Of a DNA stretch of 64,000 nucleotides, positions 15,851 to 25,507 are shown piece after piece. The position numbers and the translations under genes are program-made. The DNA lies in the NCBI GenBank assembly GCA_964594365.1, contig CAZQMB010000006.1, positions 1 to 64,000 on the forward strand. Direction: 5' to 3'. Under the pieces are notes generated by a model. It was not told the origin of the DNA. It was given only the letters and a program-made list of their open reading frames with translations, and did not search any database. The first letter of the stretch is position 1. Every line of letters starts with the position of its first letter. The stretch comes from CAIUSP01 sp964594365. Lineage in GTDB: Bacteria; Actinomycetota; Thermoleophilia; Solirubrobacterales; 70-9.

Positions 15851-17443
15851 TCAGACCGTTGCGACTGCATGTCCGGCGAAGAACCCGTCCAGCTTCAGTA
15901 TCTCGTCGACCACGTCATCCGAGACAGGAGCATCCGTCGTCAGCGCCATCACGGCCTGCTCCGCCTCTGCTCCGACCGCCGCCGAGACGATGTTCACGCC
16001 TCTCTTCCCGAATTCGCTCCCGACCAGACCGATCATCCCAGGCTGGTCCGTGTACCGGAAGATCGCGAGGTTGTCGGCGAACGGCAGATAGAAGTCCTCG
16101 CCCCACACCCTGACCAGATAGGGAACGTTCCGAGGACCTACGCCGGTGCCGGCCACCTCGACCCGTCCCTCTCCTTCTCCAACGGAGACGGTCACCAGTT
16201 CCGTGAAATCCTCCGACACCGGATCGCTGGTTTCGATCACCTCGATCCCGCGAGCCTCTCCCAGCTGCGCCGCATTCACGAGATTTACGTTCTCCTCGGT
16301 GTGGCCGCGAAGGGCCCCTGCGAGTACCGAGAGGGCCAATATTCGCGTGTCCCTCTCCGCGAGCCGTCCCTTGAACTCGACTCGGATGTCTCCGGGAACC
16401 CCGTCCCCCATCTTCTGCGCAAGCGCGCCGAGCCGTTCGCAAAGCGGCACGAAGGGCGCTATCGCCTCCATCTCTTCCGGGCGGACAGCCGCGATATTCA
16501 CCGCAGTGGTGACGACTCCGCCTGTCAGTGCAGCCAGGACCTGTTCCGCCGTCACGATTCCGGCCCTATCTTGCGCTTCCGCCGTAGAGGCCCCGAGATG
16601 CGGGGTCACCACTACTCCCGGCATGGCGAACAGCCTGTGCTCCGTGAAGGGTTCGTCGGGGAAGACGTCCAGCGCCGCACCTCCGACCGACCCTGAGTCC
16701 ACCGCATCGGCCAGCGCGTCGAGGTCGACCAACTCACCCCGCGCACAGTTGACGATGCGCACCCCGGGCTGCATCTGTGCCAGGGAGTCCGCGTTGATCA
16801 GCCCGATGGTCTCCGGCGTCTTCGGCAGGTGCAGCGAGACGAAATCAGCTCGACCGTAGATGTCGGCCGGGTCGTCGACTCCCTCGACTCCGAGTTCCTT
16901 GAACCGCTCCGGGGCCACGAACTTATCCAGCGCGATCACCTTCATCTCGAAACCCAGAGCCCTCTGTGCGACCAACTGACCTATACGCCCGAACCCGAAG
17001 AGCCCCAAGGTCTTGCCGTAAAGCTCTCCACCGCCGAAACTGGCTCGCTCCCATTTGCCCGAGGTCAGCGACTCGTGCGCGGCAGGGATGTTCCTGCAGA
17101 GTGAGAGGAGCAGACCCATGGTGTGCTCGGCGGCAGCGACTGAATTCGCCTCTGGGGCATTGGCGACGACGATTCCGCGTTTGGTTGCAGCATCGAGGTC
17201 GACGTTGTCGACTCCGGTCCCCGCCCGACCGATCACGCGCAGCCGGCTCCCCTTGGAGATCAGATCCTCATCCATCGTGGTCGCGGAGCGGATCAGGATG
17301 CCGTCGAACTCACCGATACGAGCAGAGAGCTCGTCCTCGCTCCAATCGAGTCCCATCTCCACCTCACAGGAATCGGCGAGCAGGGTTACGCCAGCCTCGG
17401 CGATCTTCTCCTTGACCAGGACCTTGGGTCTGCCTGCTGACAT
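15851..17443 (-). CDS. serA: D-3-phosphoglycerate dehydrogenase
   Basis: It catalyses the first step of serine synthesis from glycolysis. The 530-aa product has the D-2-hydroxyacid dehydrogenase catalytic and NAD domains (GLFGFGRIGQLVA, CARGELVD with the catalytic Arg, HLGASTAEAQ with the His), followed by the intervening domain and a C-terminal ACT domain (about 455-530). This is the long, serine-feedback type. It begins 12 nt after the class V aminotransferase and is probably co-transcribed with it. Confidence 0.96.
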   Translation of the reverse strand: MSAGRPKVLVKEKIAEAGVTLLADSCEVEMGLDWSEDELSARIGEFDGILIRSATTMDEDLISKGSRLRVIGRAGTGVDNVDLDAATKRGIVVANAPEANSVAAAEHTMGLLLSLCRNIPAAHESLTSGKWERASFGGGELYGKTLGLFGFGRIGQLVAQRALGFEMKVIALDKFVAPERFKELGVEGVDDPADIYGRADFVSLHLPKTPETIGLINADSLAQMQPGVRIVNCARGELVDLDALADAVDSGSVGGAALDVFPDEPFTEHRLFAMPGVVVTPHLGASTAEAQDRAGIVTAEQVLAALTGGVVTTAVNIAAVRPEEMEAIAPFVPLCERLGALAQKMGDGVPGDIRVEFKGRLAERDTRILALSVLAGALRGHTEENVNLVNAAQLGEARGIEVIETSDPVSEDFTELVTVSVGEGEGRVEVAGTGVGPRNVPYLVRVWGEDFYLPFADNLAIFRYTDQPGMIGLVGSEFGKRGVNIVSAAVGAEAEQAVMALTTDAPVSDDVVDEILKLDGFFAGHAVATV

Positions 17444-17455
17444 GGACGGCGCTGC

Positions 17456-18322
17456 CTAACCGACCGGCGCCGGGCTGCCTGCCTCCACGAAGACCCGCTG
17501 GGCGGCAGCCGCGGCGGTGCCTGGCTCTACCTCGTACCCGAGGTCACGCAGGGAGTTCTCCAGGGCGGTAAGCGAGATGAGGATGTCGAAAGCACCGAAG
17601 TAGCCGCAATGGGCGATGCGAACGATCTTCCCCTTGAGGTCGTTCTGTCCACCTGCGGCNNNNNNNNNNNNNNNNNNNNNNNNNNNNNNNNNNNNNNNNN
17701 NNNNNNNNNNNNNNNNNNNNNNNNNNNNNNNNNNNNNNNNNNNNNNNNNNNNNNNNNNNACACCCCAATCATCTTGCGGGAGGTCGGCGGCAGCCAGGCC
17801 CGAGATCGCATCGATCACCGCGATCGTGCCGTGCTCTCTCGCCGCCTCGGCGATACCCCGGACATCGTGTACGACTCCTGTCGAGGTCTCGGAGAGGGTT
17901 GCGAAGACGGCGCGAGGGGTCTGATCCATCGAACTGAGCATCCGGTCTATCGCCTCACCATCGATGCGATCCCCCCACTCGAGATCAAGGTGCGTCAGGT
18001 CGACGCAATACGAACGACAGAGCTCAGCCCAGCGTTCCCCGAACTTGCCGGCTGATGCGACCGCCGCGACATCGCCCGGAAACAGCAGGTTCGCCACGGC
18101 TGATTCCAGAGCCCCGGTACCGGAAGACGCGAACGAGAGCACCTCGTTCTCGGTCTGGAAGACCTTCTTGAGATTCCCCAGGGCGCGCTCGTGGATCTCC
18201 ATGAAGGCCGGTGCACGGTGGTAGGGGATCGGGTTCGCCATCACCTGGCTGACCGCCGGTGGCAGGGGCGTAGGTCCTGCCGCCATCAAATATTCCTTGT
18301 TGTAGATCTGCGGCTGTGTCAA
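17456..18322 (-). CDS. Class V aminotransferase (serine/alanine-glyoxylate type), interrupted by a gap
   Basis: This is a PLP-dependent enzyme resembling serine-glyoxylate or alanine-glyoxylate aminotransferases: GPTPLPPAV near the N-terminus, SSGTGALESAVANL, and IDAISGLAAADLPQDDWG before the gap, then a C-terminus with KIVRIAHCGYF. A 100-N gap removes the segment that should hold the PLP lysine. About 254 residues are visible against roughly 380 for the family, so the gap is probably some 100-130 codons and the apparent frame across it means nothing. The TTG at 18322 is 6 nt after TAGGAT; an ATG at 18286 is an alternative. Being next to serA, it may supply the serine-pathway transamination. 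Confidence 0.88.
   Translation of the reverse strand: MTQPQIYNKEYLMAAGPTPLPPAVSQVMANPIPYHRAPAFMEIHERALGNLKKVFQTENEVLSFASSGTGALESAVANLLFPGDVAAVASAGKFGERWAELCRSYCVDLTHLDLEWGDRIDGEAIDRMLSSMDQTPRAVFATLSETSTGVVHDVRGIAEAAREHGTIAVIDAISGLAAADLPQDDWGXXXXXXXXXXXXXXXXXXXXXXXXXXXXXXXXXXAAGGQNDLKGKIVRIAHCGYFGAFDILISLTALENSLRDLGYEVEPGTAAAAAQRVFVEAGSPAPVG
17660..17759. other. Assembly gap of 100 N (real, length unknown)
   Basis: Unlike the first gap, the flanks share no overlap. Family length suggests roughly 300-400 nt are missing, including the catalytic lysine codon of the aminotransferase. Confidence 0.9.
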
Positions 18323-18328
18323 CTGCGC

Positions 18329-18334
18329 ATCCTA
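18329..18334 (-). promoter_or_regulatory. -10 box TAGGAT for the aminotransferase-serA unit
   Basis: TAGGAT ends 6 nt before the TTG start, which fits a leaderless transcript and supports choosing TTG over the downstream ATG. Confidence 0.5.
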
Positions 18335-18412
18335 TGTTGGTCGAACGGCGAGTGACTAAGACTAGAGGCGAAAGGGGCGGTAGCCGGAACTTCGAAGCGC
18401 AGTGCGTGCTGC

Positions 18413-19417
18413 CTAGAACTCCGTCTCGATCCACGGCATCATCGAACGGAGACCGCCACCGACCTGCTCGATCTGATGGTCGGCACCTTCTTTGCGCATG
18501 CGGTCGAAATTCTCTCCCCCGGCCTGGTTCTCGGCGATCCACTCCTTGGCGAACTCACCGGACTGGATGTCGGCGAGGATCTCCTTCATCGCTGCCCGGG
18601 ACTCCTCGCCGATGACCTTGGAGCCGCGGGTCATGTCGCCGTACTCGGCTGTATTCGAGATCGAGTGCCTCATCCCCTGGATCCCCTTCTCGTACATCAG
18701 ATCGACGATCAGCTTCAACTCGTGCAGGCACTCGAAGTAGGCGAGACGCGGGTCGTAGCCCGCCTCTACGAGAGTCTCGAATCCGGCTTGGACCAGTTCC
18801 GTTGCACCACCACACAGGACGGCCTGCTCGCCGAAGAGATCCGTCTCCGCCTCATCGGAGAAGTTGGTCTCGATGATCCCCGCCCTTCCTCCACCGATGG
18901 CTGAGGCGTATGCGAGGACGAGGTCCCGGGCATTTCCGGTTGCGTCCTGTTCGACGGCCATCAGGCACGGCACACCGCGGCCCTCGACGTACTGACGACG
19001 CACCAAGTGTCCGGGGCCCTTGGGGGCGACCATGCCGATGTCCACACCTGCCGGTGCCTCGATCTGGCCGAATCGGATCGAAAAGCCGTGGGCGAACATC
19101 AACAGGTTCCCATCGGAGATGCCATCGGCGATCTCGGCAGACCAGATCTCGGCCTGGCGCTCATCGGGAAGCAGCACCATGACTACATCGCCACGACTGG
19201 CTGCATCCGCCACGTCCAGCACCGTCAAGCCCTCGGACTCGGCCTCCCTCCTGCTCTCGGAGTTCTCGCGCAAGCCCACCACGACGTCCACACCGGAGTC
19301 CCGCAGGTTCAGAGCATGCGCATGACCCTGGGACCCGTAGCCGAGGATTGCGACGGTCTTGCCGTCGAGCGCGGAGAGATCCGCATCCTTGTCGTAGAAG
19401 ATTCCTTCGTCAGCCAT
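18413..19417 (-). CDS. ilvC: Ketol-acid reductoisomerase (class I)
   Basis: It converts acetolactate and acetohydroxybutyrate to dihydroxy acids for valine/leucine and isoleucine. The 334-aa product has the nucleotide motif GYGSQGHAHALNL, the beta2 loop GLRENSESR whose serines suggest NADPH preference, APKGPGHLVR, and the metal-binding knot with LFGEQAVLCGG. The short length is class I. The -10 box overlaps the end of menE, so ilvC appears to have its own promoter. Confidence 0.97.
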   Translation of the reverse strand: MADEGIFYDKDADLSALDGKTVAILGYGSQGHAHALNLRDSGVDVVVGLRENSESRREAESEGLTVLDVADAASRGDVVMVLLPDERQAEIWSAEIADGISDGNLLMFAHGFSIRFGQIEAPAGVDIGMVAPKGPGHLVRRQYVEGRGVPCLMAVEQDATGNARDLVLAYASAIGGGRAGIIETNFSDEAETDLFGEQAVLCGGATELVQAGFETLVEAGYDPRLAYFECLHELKLIVDLMYEKGIQGMRHSISNTAEYGDMTRGSKVIGEESRAAMKEILADIQSGEFAKEWIAENQAGGENFDRMRKEGADHQIEQVGGGLRSMMPWIETEF

Positions 19418-19423
19418 GCCAGC

Positions 19424-19429
19424 AGGCTA
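19424..19429 (-). promoter_or_regulatory. -10 box TAGCCT for leaderless ilvC
   Basis: TAGCCT ends 6 nt before the ilvC ATG and contains the menE stop codon. Confidence 0.5.
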
Positions 19430-20758
19430 GCGAGGTTGACTGGATGAACGCTTTGCCAGTTCAGTGCGCAGGGGCTTCCCGGACGGGCCAAGCGGAATCT
19501 CGTCTATCGATTCCAGGACCTTGGGGACCTTGAAGGAGGGCAACGCCTCGCCGCACCACTCACGCAACGCATCAGGATCGAACCGGGCACCATCCTCCAG
19601 TACCACTGCGGCGCGAATCTCCTGCTGCCACCTCTGCTCATCTACCCCGTAGACGACTACCTCCTTGACCGACGGGTGCTTCGAGAGGACGGACTCGACC
19701 TCGGAGGGGAAGACATTCTCTCCTCCCGTTATGAGCATCTCATCAACTCTGCCTTCGATCCACAACCTGCCGTCGGAATCGACCCTCCCCCGGTCACCGG
19801 TCCGGAACCAGCCGTCCCCCCCCAGACAGTCGGCTGCCACCGTGGGGCCTCCAACCAGGATCTCGTCTCGATCGATCTTCAACCGGCTGGTAACGAGCGG
19901 CCTACCGACTGATCCGATCGCCTCGGATATCTCGGAGGCTGGAAGCACGGTGACCTGCGACGCGGCTTCGGTCATTCCGTAGGTGACGGATACTGCGATA
20001 CCGGCCCCGATGGCCTCCTCGATCAGCTCCGCCGGAGCGGCGGCCCCGCCGGTGAGGACCGTCCTCGGCTGCCGCAGGGCGGCGGGATCTTCCGCCATCA
20101 GATCCCTGAGAGCCGTCGGAACGAGTGAGATCCCGCTCACCTCTCCCCCGGCGAGATCTGCCGCCACCCGTGAGGCGGAGAAACCCGCGTGGATGGTGAC
20201 CGCGGTGCCATGGATCAAGGCCCGGTACACCGGCATGAGCCCCGATACATGGAACAAGGGAAGACACACGAGCCAACGGTCGGCCGACTCGACCCCCAGG
20301 GCGTGGGCGGAACCGATCGCACTCCAGAAGATATTCCCTGCTGAAAGCGATACCGACTTCGGAGTACCCGTAGTTCCGCTGCTGGCGATCTCACAGACGG
20401 TCGTCACCGGGCCACCTCCATCATCGGGAATGTCGTCCCCCGAGCCCCGTGGGACGTCCGCCGGCGAGTCGAGGCTGAGGTCGTGGTCTGAGAGGCCCCT
20501 CGGATCGCGCGGGTCGATCGGGCACAGTCTCGCTCCGAGGAGCAGCAGTGCATGCACCGCCAGTACGTAGTCGAGTCCCGGTTCGAACGAGACGCGGACT
20601 CGCGTCCCTGACCCCACTCCCTCACCCCTCAGCCCGGATGCCACGGCTCGCGCCTCGTCGCGAAGGGTCGCGAAGTCGAGTATCCGATCGTCAGCGACCA
20701 CAGCGGTCCTGTCAGGCGCGTGCTCAGCATGGGTGTCGAGCCAGGTCTCGGGTTTCAC
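19427..20758 (-). CDS. menE: o-succinylbenzoate-CoA ligase
   Basis: It activates o-succinylbenzoate with CoA and ATP in menaquinone synthesis. The 443-aa ANL-superfamily product has the P-loop SSGTTGTPKS (near residue 128), YGMTEAASQ, GWFRTGDRG, and a C-terminal lid ending LGPSGKPLR with the catalytic Lys. The MenE assignment rests on the short length and on divergence from menB. The GTG at 20758 is the predicted start; the intergenic space to menB is 75 bp. Confidence 0.9.
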   Translation of the reverse strand: MKPETWLDTHAEHAPDRTAVVADDRILDFATLRDEARAVASGLRGEGVGSGTRVRVSFEPGLDYVLAVHALLLLGARLCPIDPRDPRGLSDHDLSLDSPADVPRGSGDDIPDDGGGPVTTVCEIASSGTTGTPKSVSLSAGNIFWSAIGSAHALGVESADRWLVCLPLFHVSGLMPVYRALIHGTAVTIHAGFSASRVAADLAGGEVSGISLVPTALRDLMAEDPAALRQPRTVLTGGAAAPAELIEEAIGAGIAVSVTYGMTEAASQVTVLPASEISEAIGSVGRPLVTSRLKIDRDEILVGGPTVAADCLGGDGWFRTGDRGRVDSDGRLWIEGRVDEMLITGGENVFPSEVESVLSKHPSVKEVVVYGVDEQRWQQEIRAAVVLEDGARFDPDALREWCGEALPSFKVPKVLESIDEIPLGPSGKPLRTELAKRSSSQPR

Positions 20759-20833
20759 GGGCTACGGGTATCGTTGCCTGAAATCGATTTGGCCGTCTGT
20801 CCGAATGGACAGCCGCCCCGCCTGAGGAACCAG

Positions 20834-21712
20834 ATGCCGATCAGACACAAACACGCACCGCCTGAGGAGAGCCTCTACGAAGCGATCGACTGGGAGTCGG
20901 CCCACGAGTACGAGGACCTCCTGTACGAGCGCGCCGAGAGCATTGCGAAGATCTCGATCAACCGCCCCGAATCCCACAACGCCTTCAGGCCACAGACTCT
21001 GGCTGAGCTGCGAGATGCCTTCAGCCGTGCGCGCGACGATACGGGCGTGGCGTCGATCATCTTCACGGGAGTCGGCGACGAGGCGTTCTGCTCTGGAGGC
21101 GATCAGAAGATCCGTGGTGACGATGGCTATATCGGCGACGACGAGGTCGCCAAGCAGGGAGTCGGACGGCTCGATGTCGGAGACCTCCACGTTCAGATTC
21201 GGCGTCTGCCCAAGCCTGTCGTAGCCATGGTTGCGGGTTGGGCGGTCGGCGGCGGACACATCCTCCACCTCGTCTGTGACATGACCGTGGCAGCAGACAA
21301 TGCCCGTTTCGGTCAAACCGGTCCGCGTGTAGGCAGCTTCGACGGCGGGTTCGGTGCGTCACTCCTTGCACGCAACATCGGGGTCAAGAAGGCCAAGGAG
21401 TTCTGGTTCCTCTGTCGCCTCTACGACGCCGAAGAGGCGTTGGAGATGGGGCTGGTCAACGCGGTCGTCCCGGTCTCGGACCTCGAGCGAGAGACGGTCG
21501 CTTGGTGTCGAGAGATGTCGGCGCTGTCACCGCTCTCGCTGCGGCTCTTGAAATCGAGCTTCAATGCGGAGGAGGACGGGCTCACCGGCCTCCAGCAGCT
21601 CTCTCATGACGCCACGCTCCTCTTCTACATGAGTGAGGAGGGTCAGGAGGGCAGGGACTCCTTCAAGGAAGGCCGCAGCCCCGATTTCAGTCGATTCCCC
21701 AAGCGCCCCTGA
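20834..21712 (+). CDS. menB: 1,4-dihydroxy-2-naphthoyl-CoA synthase
   Basis: This crotonase-fold enzyme closes the naphthoquinol ring in menaquinone synthesis. The 292-aa product has SHNAFRPQTLAEL, FCSGGDQKIRGDDGY, AVGGGHILHLVCDMTVAA and GQTGPRVGSFDGGFGAS, all diagnostic of MenB. The ATG at 20834 follows GAGGAA by 5 nt; the frame is open upstream into the menE promoter region but lacks homology. It leads menB-menA-menC with gaps of 4-5 nt. Confidence 0.96.
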   Translation: MPIRHKHAPPEESLYEAIDWESAHEYEDLLYERAESIAKISINRPESHNAFRPQTLAELRDAFSRARDDTGVASIIFTGVGDEAFCSGGDQKIRGDDGYIGDDEVAKQGVGRLDVGDLHVQIRRLPKPVVAMVAGWAVGGGHILHLVCDMTVAADNARFGQTGPRVGSFDGGFGASLLARNIGVKKAKEFWFLCRLYDAEEALEMGLVNAVVPVSDLERETVAWCREMSALSPLSLRLLKSSFNAEEDGLTGLQQLSHDATLLFYMSEEGQEGRDSFKEGRSPDFSRFPKRP

Positions 21713-21717
21713 AAGCC

Positions 21718-22608
21718 ATGAGCGGCCTGCGACTCTGGTTCACAGCATCACGGCCACGGACGCTTCCCGCCGCCATCGCCCCTGTGCTGGTCGGCACCGC
21801 GGCGGCGGTTCAGGCGTCGAGCGGCGAGATCAAGTGGCTGACCTTCGTAGCCGCTCTGATCGGGAGCATCTTCATCCAGATAGGTACGAACCTCTCCAAC
21901 GATTACTCGGACGCGCGCCGAGGAGCGGACACGATGGACCGGCTCGGTCCGCTCCGGGTCACTTCAGCCGGACTGGTCGCGCCTCGACGTGTACTCACGG
22001 CCGCTTGGCTTGCCTTCGGGGTCTCGATTCTCTGCGGGGTCTACCTCATCTACGAAGCGGGCTGGGTGATCCTCGCAGTGGGCGTCGCTTCGATTCTCGC
22101 CGGGGTCCTCTACACCGGGGGGCCGAAACCGTACGGGTACGCCGGGCTCGGCGAAGTATTCGTCTTCCTATTCTTCGGATTGGTTGCGGTCAACGGAGCG
22201 TTCTACGTGCAACTCGAAGAGCTGGACTGGCTGCCCTTCGGTCTTTCGATCTCCGTGGGCCTGCTTTCGACGGCCATCCTCGTGGTCAACAACTTCCGGG
22301 ACATGGAAACCGATCGCCGGGCAGGAAAGAACACTCTCGCCGTGAAGCTCGGAAGGAAGGCAACACGACGTATCTATCTCGCGATGATCAGCGGCTCCTT
22401 CCTGCTGGTCCCGCTACTCCTGGTATTGCTCGATGGGCCTTGGCAGGCGCTGCTCACTCTGTTGGCGATTCCCTTCGCGATAGGACCGACGCGGGCTGTG
22501 ACCGGGAAGGTCGACGGGCCCGCGCTCAACGGCGCCCTCGCCGGGACCGGCTTACTGCTCGCCGCCTTCGGTCTCTTCTGCACCCTCGGACTCCTTCTGG
22601 CCAGTTGA
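21718..22608 (+). CDS. menA: 1,4-dihydroxy-2-naphthoate polyprenyltransferase
   Basis: This integral membrane UbiA-family enzyme attaches the prenyl chain to the naphthoquinone nucleus. The 296-aa product has about eight hydrophobic segments, the first Asp-rich motif NDYSDARRGAD and the second RDMETDRRAGKNTLAVKLG. It sits 5 nt after menB and 4 nt before menC. Confidence 0.95.
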   Translation: MSGLRLWFTASRPRTLPAAIAPVLVGTAAAVQASSGEIKWLTFVAALIGSIFIQIGTNLSNDYSDARRGADTMDRLGPLRVTSAGLVAPRRVLTAAWLAFGVSILCGVYLIYEAGWVILAVGVASILAGVLYTGGPKPYGYAGLGEVFVFLFFGLVAVNGAFYVQLEELDWLPFGLSISVGLLSTAILVVNNFRDMETDRRAGKNTLAVKLGRKATRRIYLAMISGSFLLVPLLLVLLDGPWQALLTLLAIPFAIGPTRAVTGKVDGPALNGALAGTGLLLAAFGLFCTLGLLLAS

Positions 22609-22612
22609 GCCG

Positions 22613-23683
22613 ATGCTGATCGAGGCCGCGGAGGTAGTCCACTACTCCCTGCCGTTCGAACGGGACTACGCAACCGCTCGCGGGAATCTGACCGAGCGGG
22701 AACTGGTGCTCCTCCGGGTGCGAGCTGAGGGGTTGGAGGGATTGGGCGAGGCGGCGGCGATGACCCTGCGAGGTGCGGATTCAGCCGCGAGGCTTGCGGC
22801 CGACCTGGAGGAAGCTTGCGAGAGCCTGCTGGTCGGATCCGAGATAGATCGTGAGAGCCTCGAGCGGGCACTGATCCCATTCCGGAACAGGCAGGCGCGT
22901 CCGGAGCTGCTTGCTTGCGTCGACATCGCACTGCACGACCTGGTCGCCAAATCCCATCAGATCCCCCTGTGGCAGCTCCTCGCGGCCGTCGAATGCAAGC
23001 CGGTGCGGTGCAACGCGACACTCCCGATGGCCAACCCAGCAGAGATCTCCCGGATCGCGACCGGGTGGGCCGAGGAGGGCTTCGAGACGATGAAACTGAA
23101 GGTCGGGGTACCTGGTGATGTGGCACAGGTGGGAGCGGTCCGAAATGCGGTAGGCCCGGACGTGAGCCTCCGCCTGGACGCAAACGGCTCCTGGAAGGCC
23201 GCAGATGCGCCAGATCGGATCCTAGCCATGGGCGAAGAAGAGATCGAGCTGATCGAGGAGCCCACCAACGGACTCGACGCACTTGCGGAGATCAGGCGCT
23301 CCTCCCAAGTGCCGATCGCCGCCGACGAGAGCGTTGCGACGATACGCGATGCCCGCTACGCCGTGGACTCGAAGGCATGCGACTTCACTGCCCTCAAGCT
23401 CGCGAAGGTCGGTGGTATCCGCAGCGCCCTGAGCATCTCCGAGACGATCGACTCGTACATGACGAGTTCACTCGAGGGTCCGGTCGGGATCCTCGCTGCC
23501 GCGCACACCGTCCAGGCGATGCCAGACGCAGGACTAGCCCATGGATTGGCGACCGAGCGTCTCTTCTCGGTCCGGATCGGAGAGGGAGGCATCTGGAGCG
23601 GTCCCTGCCTGAGCCTTCCGGACACACCGGGTATCGGAGCCGTTCTCGATGAGGATCTCCTCGCGTCGCGCAGGATCGACTGA
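22613..23683 (+). CDS. menC: o-succinylbenzoate synthase
   Basis: This enolase-superfamily enzyme dehydrates SHCHC to o-succinylbenzoate. The 356-aa product has the KLKVG lysines, metal ligands in RLDANGSW, IEEPTN and ADESV, and the second catalytic lysine in ALKLAKVGG. Some relatives are N-acylamino acid racemases or dipeptide epimerases, but its position between menA and menD supports MenC. Confidence 0.92.
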   Translation: MLIEAAEVVHYSLPFERDYATARGNLTERELVLLRVRAEGLEGLGEAAAMTLRGADSAARLAADLEEACESLLVGSEIDRESLERALIPFRNRQARPELLACVDIALHDLVAKSHQIPLWQLLAAVECKPVRCNATLPMANPAEISRIATGWAEEGFETMKLKVGVPGDVAQVGAVRNAVGPDVSLRLDANGSWKAADAPDRILAMGEEEIELIEEPTNGLDALAEIRRSSQVPIAADESVATIRDARYAVDSKACDFTALKLAKVGGIRSALSISETIDSYMTSSLEGPVGILAAAHTVQAMPDAGLAHGLATERLFSVRIGEGGIWSGPCLSLPDTPGIGAVLDEDLLASRRID

Positions 23684-23723
23684 GAGCGCAAAGCATCCGC
23701 CGCAGGCCCGGACCGGACTGCCC

Positions 23724-23729
23724 TACCGT
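23724..23729 (+). promoter_or_regulatory. -10 box TACCGT for menD
   Basis: It lies 5 nt before a GTG and 8 nt before the in-frame ATG of menD, so menD may have its own leaderless transcript as well as read-through from menC. Confidence 0.45.
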
Positions 23730-23734
23730 TCTCG

Positions 23735-25486
23735 GTGATGGATGCAACGAACACCAACACCGCCCTCTCCTCTGCGCTCTGCGAAGAGCTCGCCCGGAGT
23801 GGGTTGCGTCGAGCCGTCATCTGTCCCGGTTCCCGGTCCACCCCGTATGCCCTCGCACTGGAGCGCAATCCCGCGATCGAGACCACCGTGGTCCTCGACG
23901 AGCGCAGCGCTGGCTTCATCGCACTCGGCGCCGCGATCGCATCTGACCTCCCGGTGGCAGTCCTGACGACCTCTGGCTCGGCAGTGGCCAACCTCCACCC
24001 CGCCGTGGTGGAAGCGGACGAGGCAGGAGTGCCACTGATCCTGATCACGGCCGACAGACCTCCGGAACTCCGAGGAACGGGTGCTGGACAGACGATCGAT
24101 CAGATCAAGATCTTCGGCTCGGCCGTGAGGTGGTTTACCGAGGTGGGCACGCACGAGGCCGACGACAGCGGCTTGATCCACATGAGATCGGTTGCCTGCA
24201 GAGCATTTGCCACAGCAGCAGGCGACCCGAGGCCAGGACCCGTACACCTGAATATCGCCCTTCGGGAGCCGCTTGCTCCGACCCCTCAGCCCGGCTCGGT
24301 CAGCGCGAAGGATGACCTGGCGCTCGCTGGTCGAGGAGTCGGACCACTAAACAGGGTCGTGAGGGCTCGAGGCGAGCTCGATCCGGCGGTCACCGAGGAG
24401 ATCGCAAGTCGGATCGCGGCATCCCGGAGACCAGCCGTCCTGGCCGGGATGAACCGCAATGGCGACAGGCTCGCTCATTCGGTGACTCGACTGGCAGAGG
24501 AAGCAGGTGCCCCGATCCTCGCGGAGCCCACCTCACAGCTGCGTTGGGGAGCACATGACCGATCACGTATCGTCGCAACCTACGACTCGATCGCCCGCAC
24601 GGCTGACCCCGAACTCATGCCCGATCTCGTCATTCGAGTCGGGGAGATGCCGACCTCGAAGCCACTCCGACAGTGGATCGGAAGCGAAGGTGGTCCGACG
24701 CAGATCGTGATCGAGCCCGACCCCGCCTGGAAGGAGCCGACGAAGACCGCCGAAATGGTCGTCCGGGCGGCTCCGGAGAACCTGTTGGGGGATCTCGCCG
24801 AGAGGCTCGCGGTGATGCCGGAGCGCACGGAGTGGTGCGAGAGATGGCAGGCTGCCGATCGCCTCGTGGCCTCTACGGTGCAGGCGGAACTGGCTTCGAT
24901 CTCTTCGCCAACAGAACCGACTCTCTGGCGCACCCTGGCGCAGGTTCTCGCTGAAGGGGACCGCGTGTACTGCGCATCGAGCATGCCCATACGCGATCTG
25001 GAGGGCTTCCTCCCCTGTGGAGGCGCAGCGGTCAAGTTCTTCTCCAACCGCGGTGCCAATGGGATCGATGGACAGATCTCGACCGCCGTGGGGATCGCAA
25101 GCGATGCCCTGGGAACCACGTATGGAGTCCTCGGCGACCTGGCCTTCGCCCACGATCAAGGAGCCTTGGCGAGCGCTCGCGCAGCGGACGGACTGAAGCT
25201 GATCGTGATCGACAACGGTGGAGGTGGGATCTTCGACTTCCTCCCGATCGCAGACATGCTCGAGACCGCAGAGATGGAGCGGCTGTTCACCACCCCGTCT
25301 GAGCTGGATGTCGCAGCGGTTGCGGAGTCACACGGGATGGAGGTTGCACGACCGAGTTCGACAGGGGAATTCGAGGCAGCGCTCGGCGGTGATCACGACC
25401 TGATCCTGATCGAGACCGATCGGGCGGAGAACATCGCACTTCACCGGCGGATCAATGAGCGAGTCGCCAGCGTGCTGACCTCCTGA
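23735..25486 (+). CDS. menD: 2-succinyl-5-enolpyruvyl-6-hydroxy-3-cyclohexene-1-carboxylate synthase
   Basis: This thiamine-diphosphate enzyme adds 2-ketoglutarate to isochorismate. The 583-aa product has PGSRSTPYAL and LDERSAGFIALG in the Pyr domain, GTGAGQTIDQ, and a PP domain with SNRGANGIDGQISTAVG and a GDLAFAHDQGAL metal-binding segment. The start is GTG 23735 or ATG 23738. It converges with menF, 21 nt apart; no terminator is evident between them. Confidence 0.95.
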   Translation: MMDATNTNTALSSALCEELARSGLRRAVICPGSRSTPYALALERNPAIETTVVLDERSAGFIALGAAIASDLPVAVLTTSGSAVANLHPAVVEADEAGVPLILITADRPPELRGTGAGQTIDQIKIFGSAVRWFTEVGTHEADDSGLIHMRSVACRAFATAAGDPRPGPVHLNIALREPLAPTPQPGSVSAKDDLALAGRGVGPLNRVVRARGELDPAVTEEIASRIAASRRPAVLAGMNRNGDRLAHSVTRLAEEAGAPILAEPTSQLRWGAHDRSRIVATYDSIARTADPELMPDLVIRVGEMPTSKPLRQWIGSEGGPTQIVIEPDPAWKEPTKTAEMVVRAAPENLLGDLAERLAVMPERTEWCERWQAADRLVASTVQAELASISSPTEPTLWRTLAQVLAEGDRVYCASSMPIRDLEGFLPCGGAAVKFFSNRGANGIDGQISTAVGIASDALGTTYGVLGDLAFAHDQGALASARAADGLKLIVIDNGGGGIFDFLPIADMLETAEMERLFTTPSELDVAAVAESHGMEVARPSSTGEFEAALGGDHDLILIETDRAENIALHRRINERVASVLTS

Positions 25487-25507
25487 ACCGCCCGACCGAC
25501 ACGCAGG

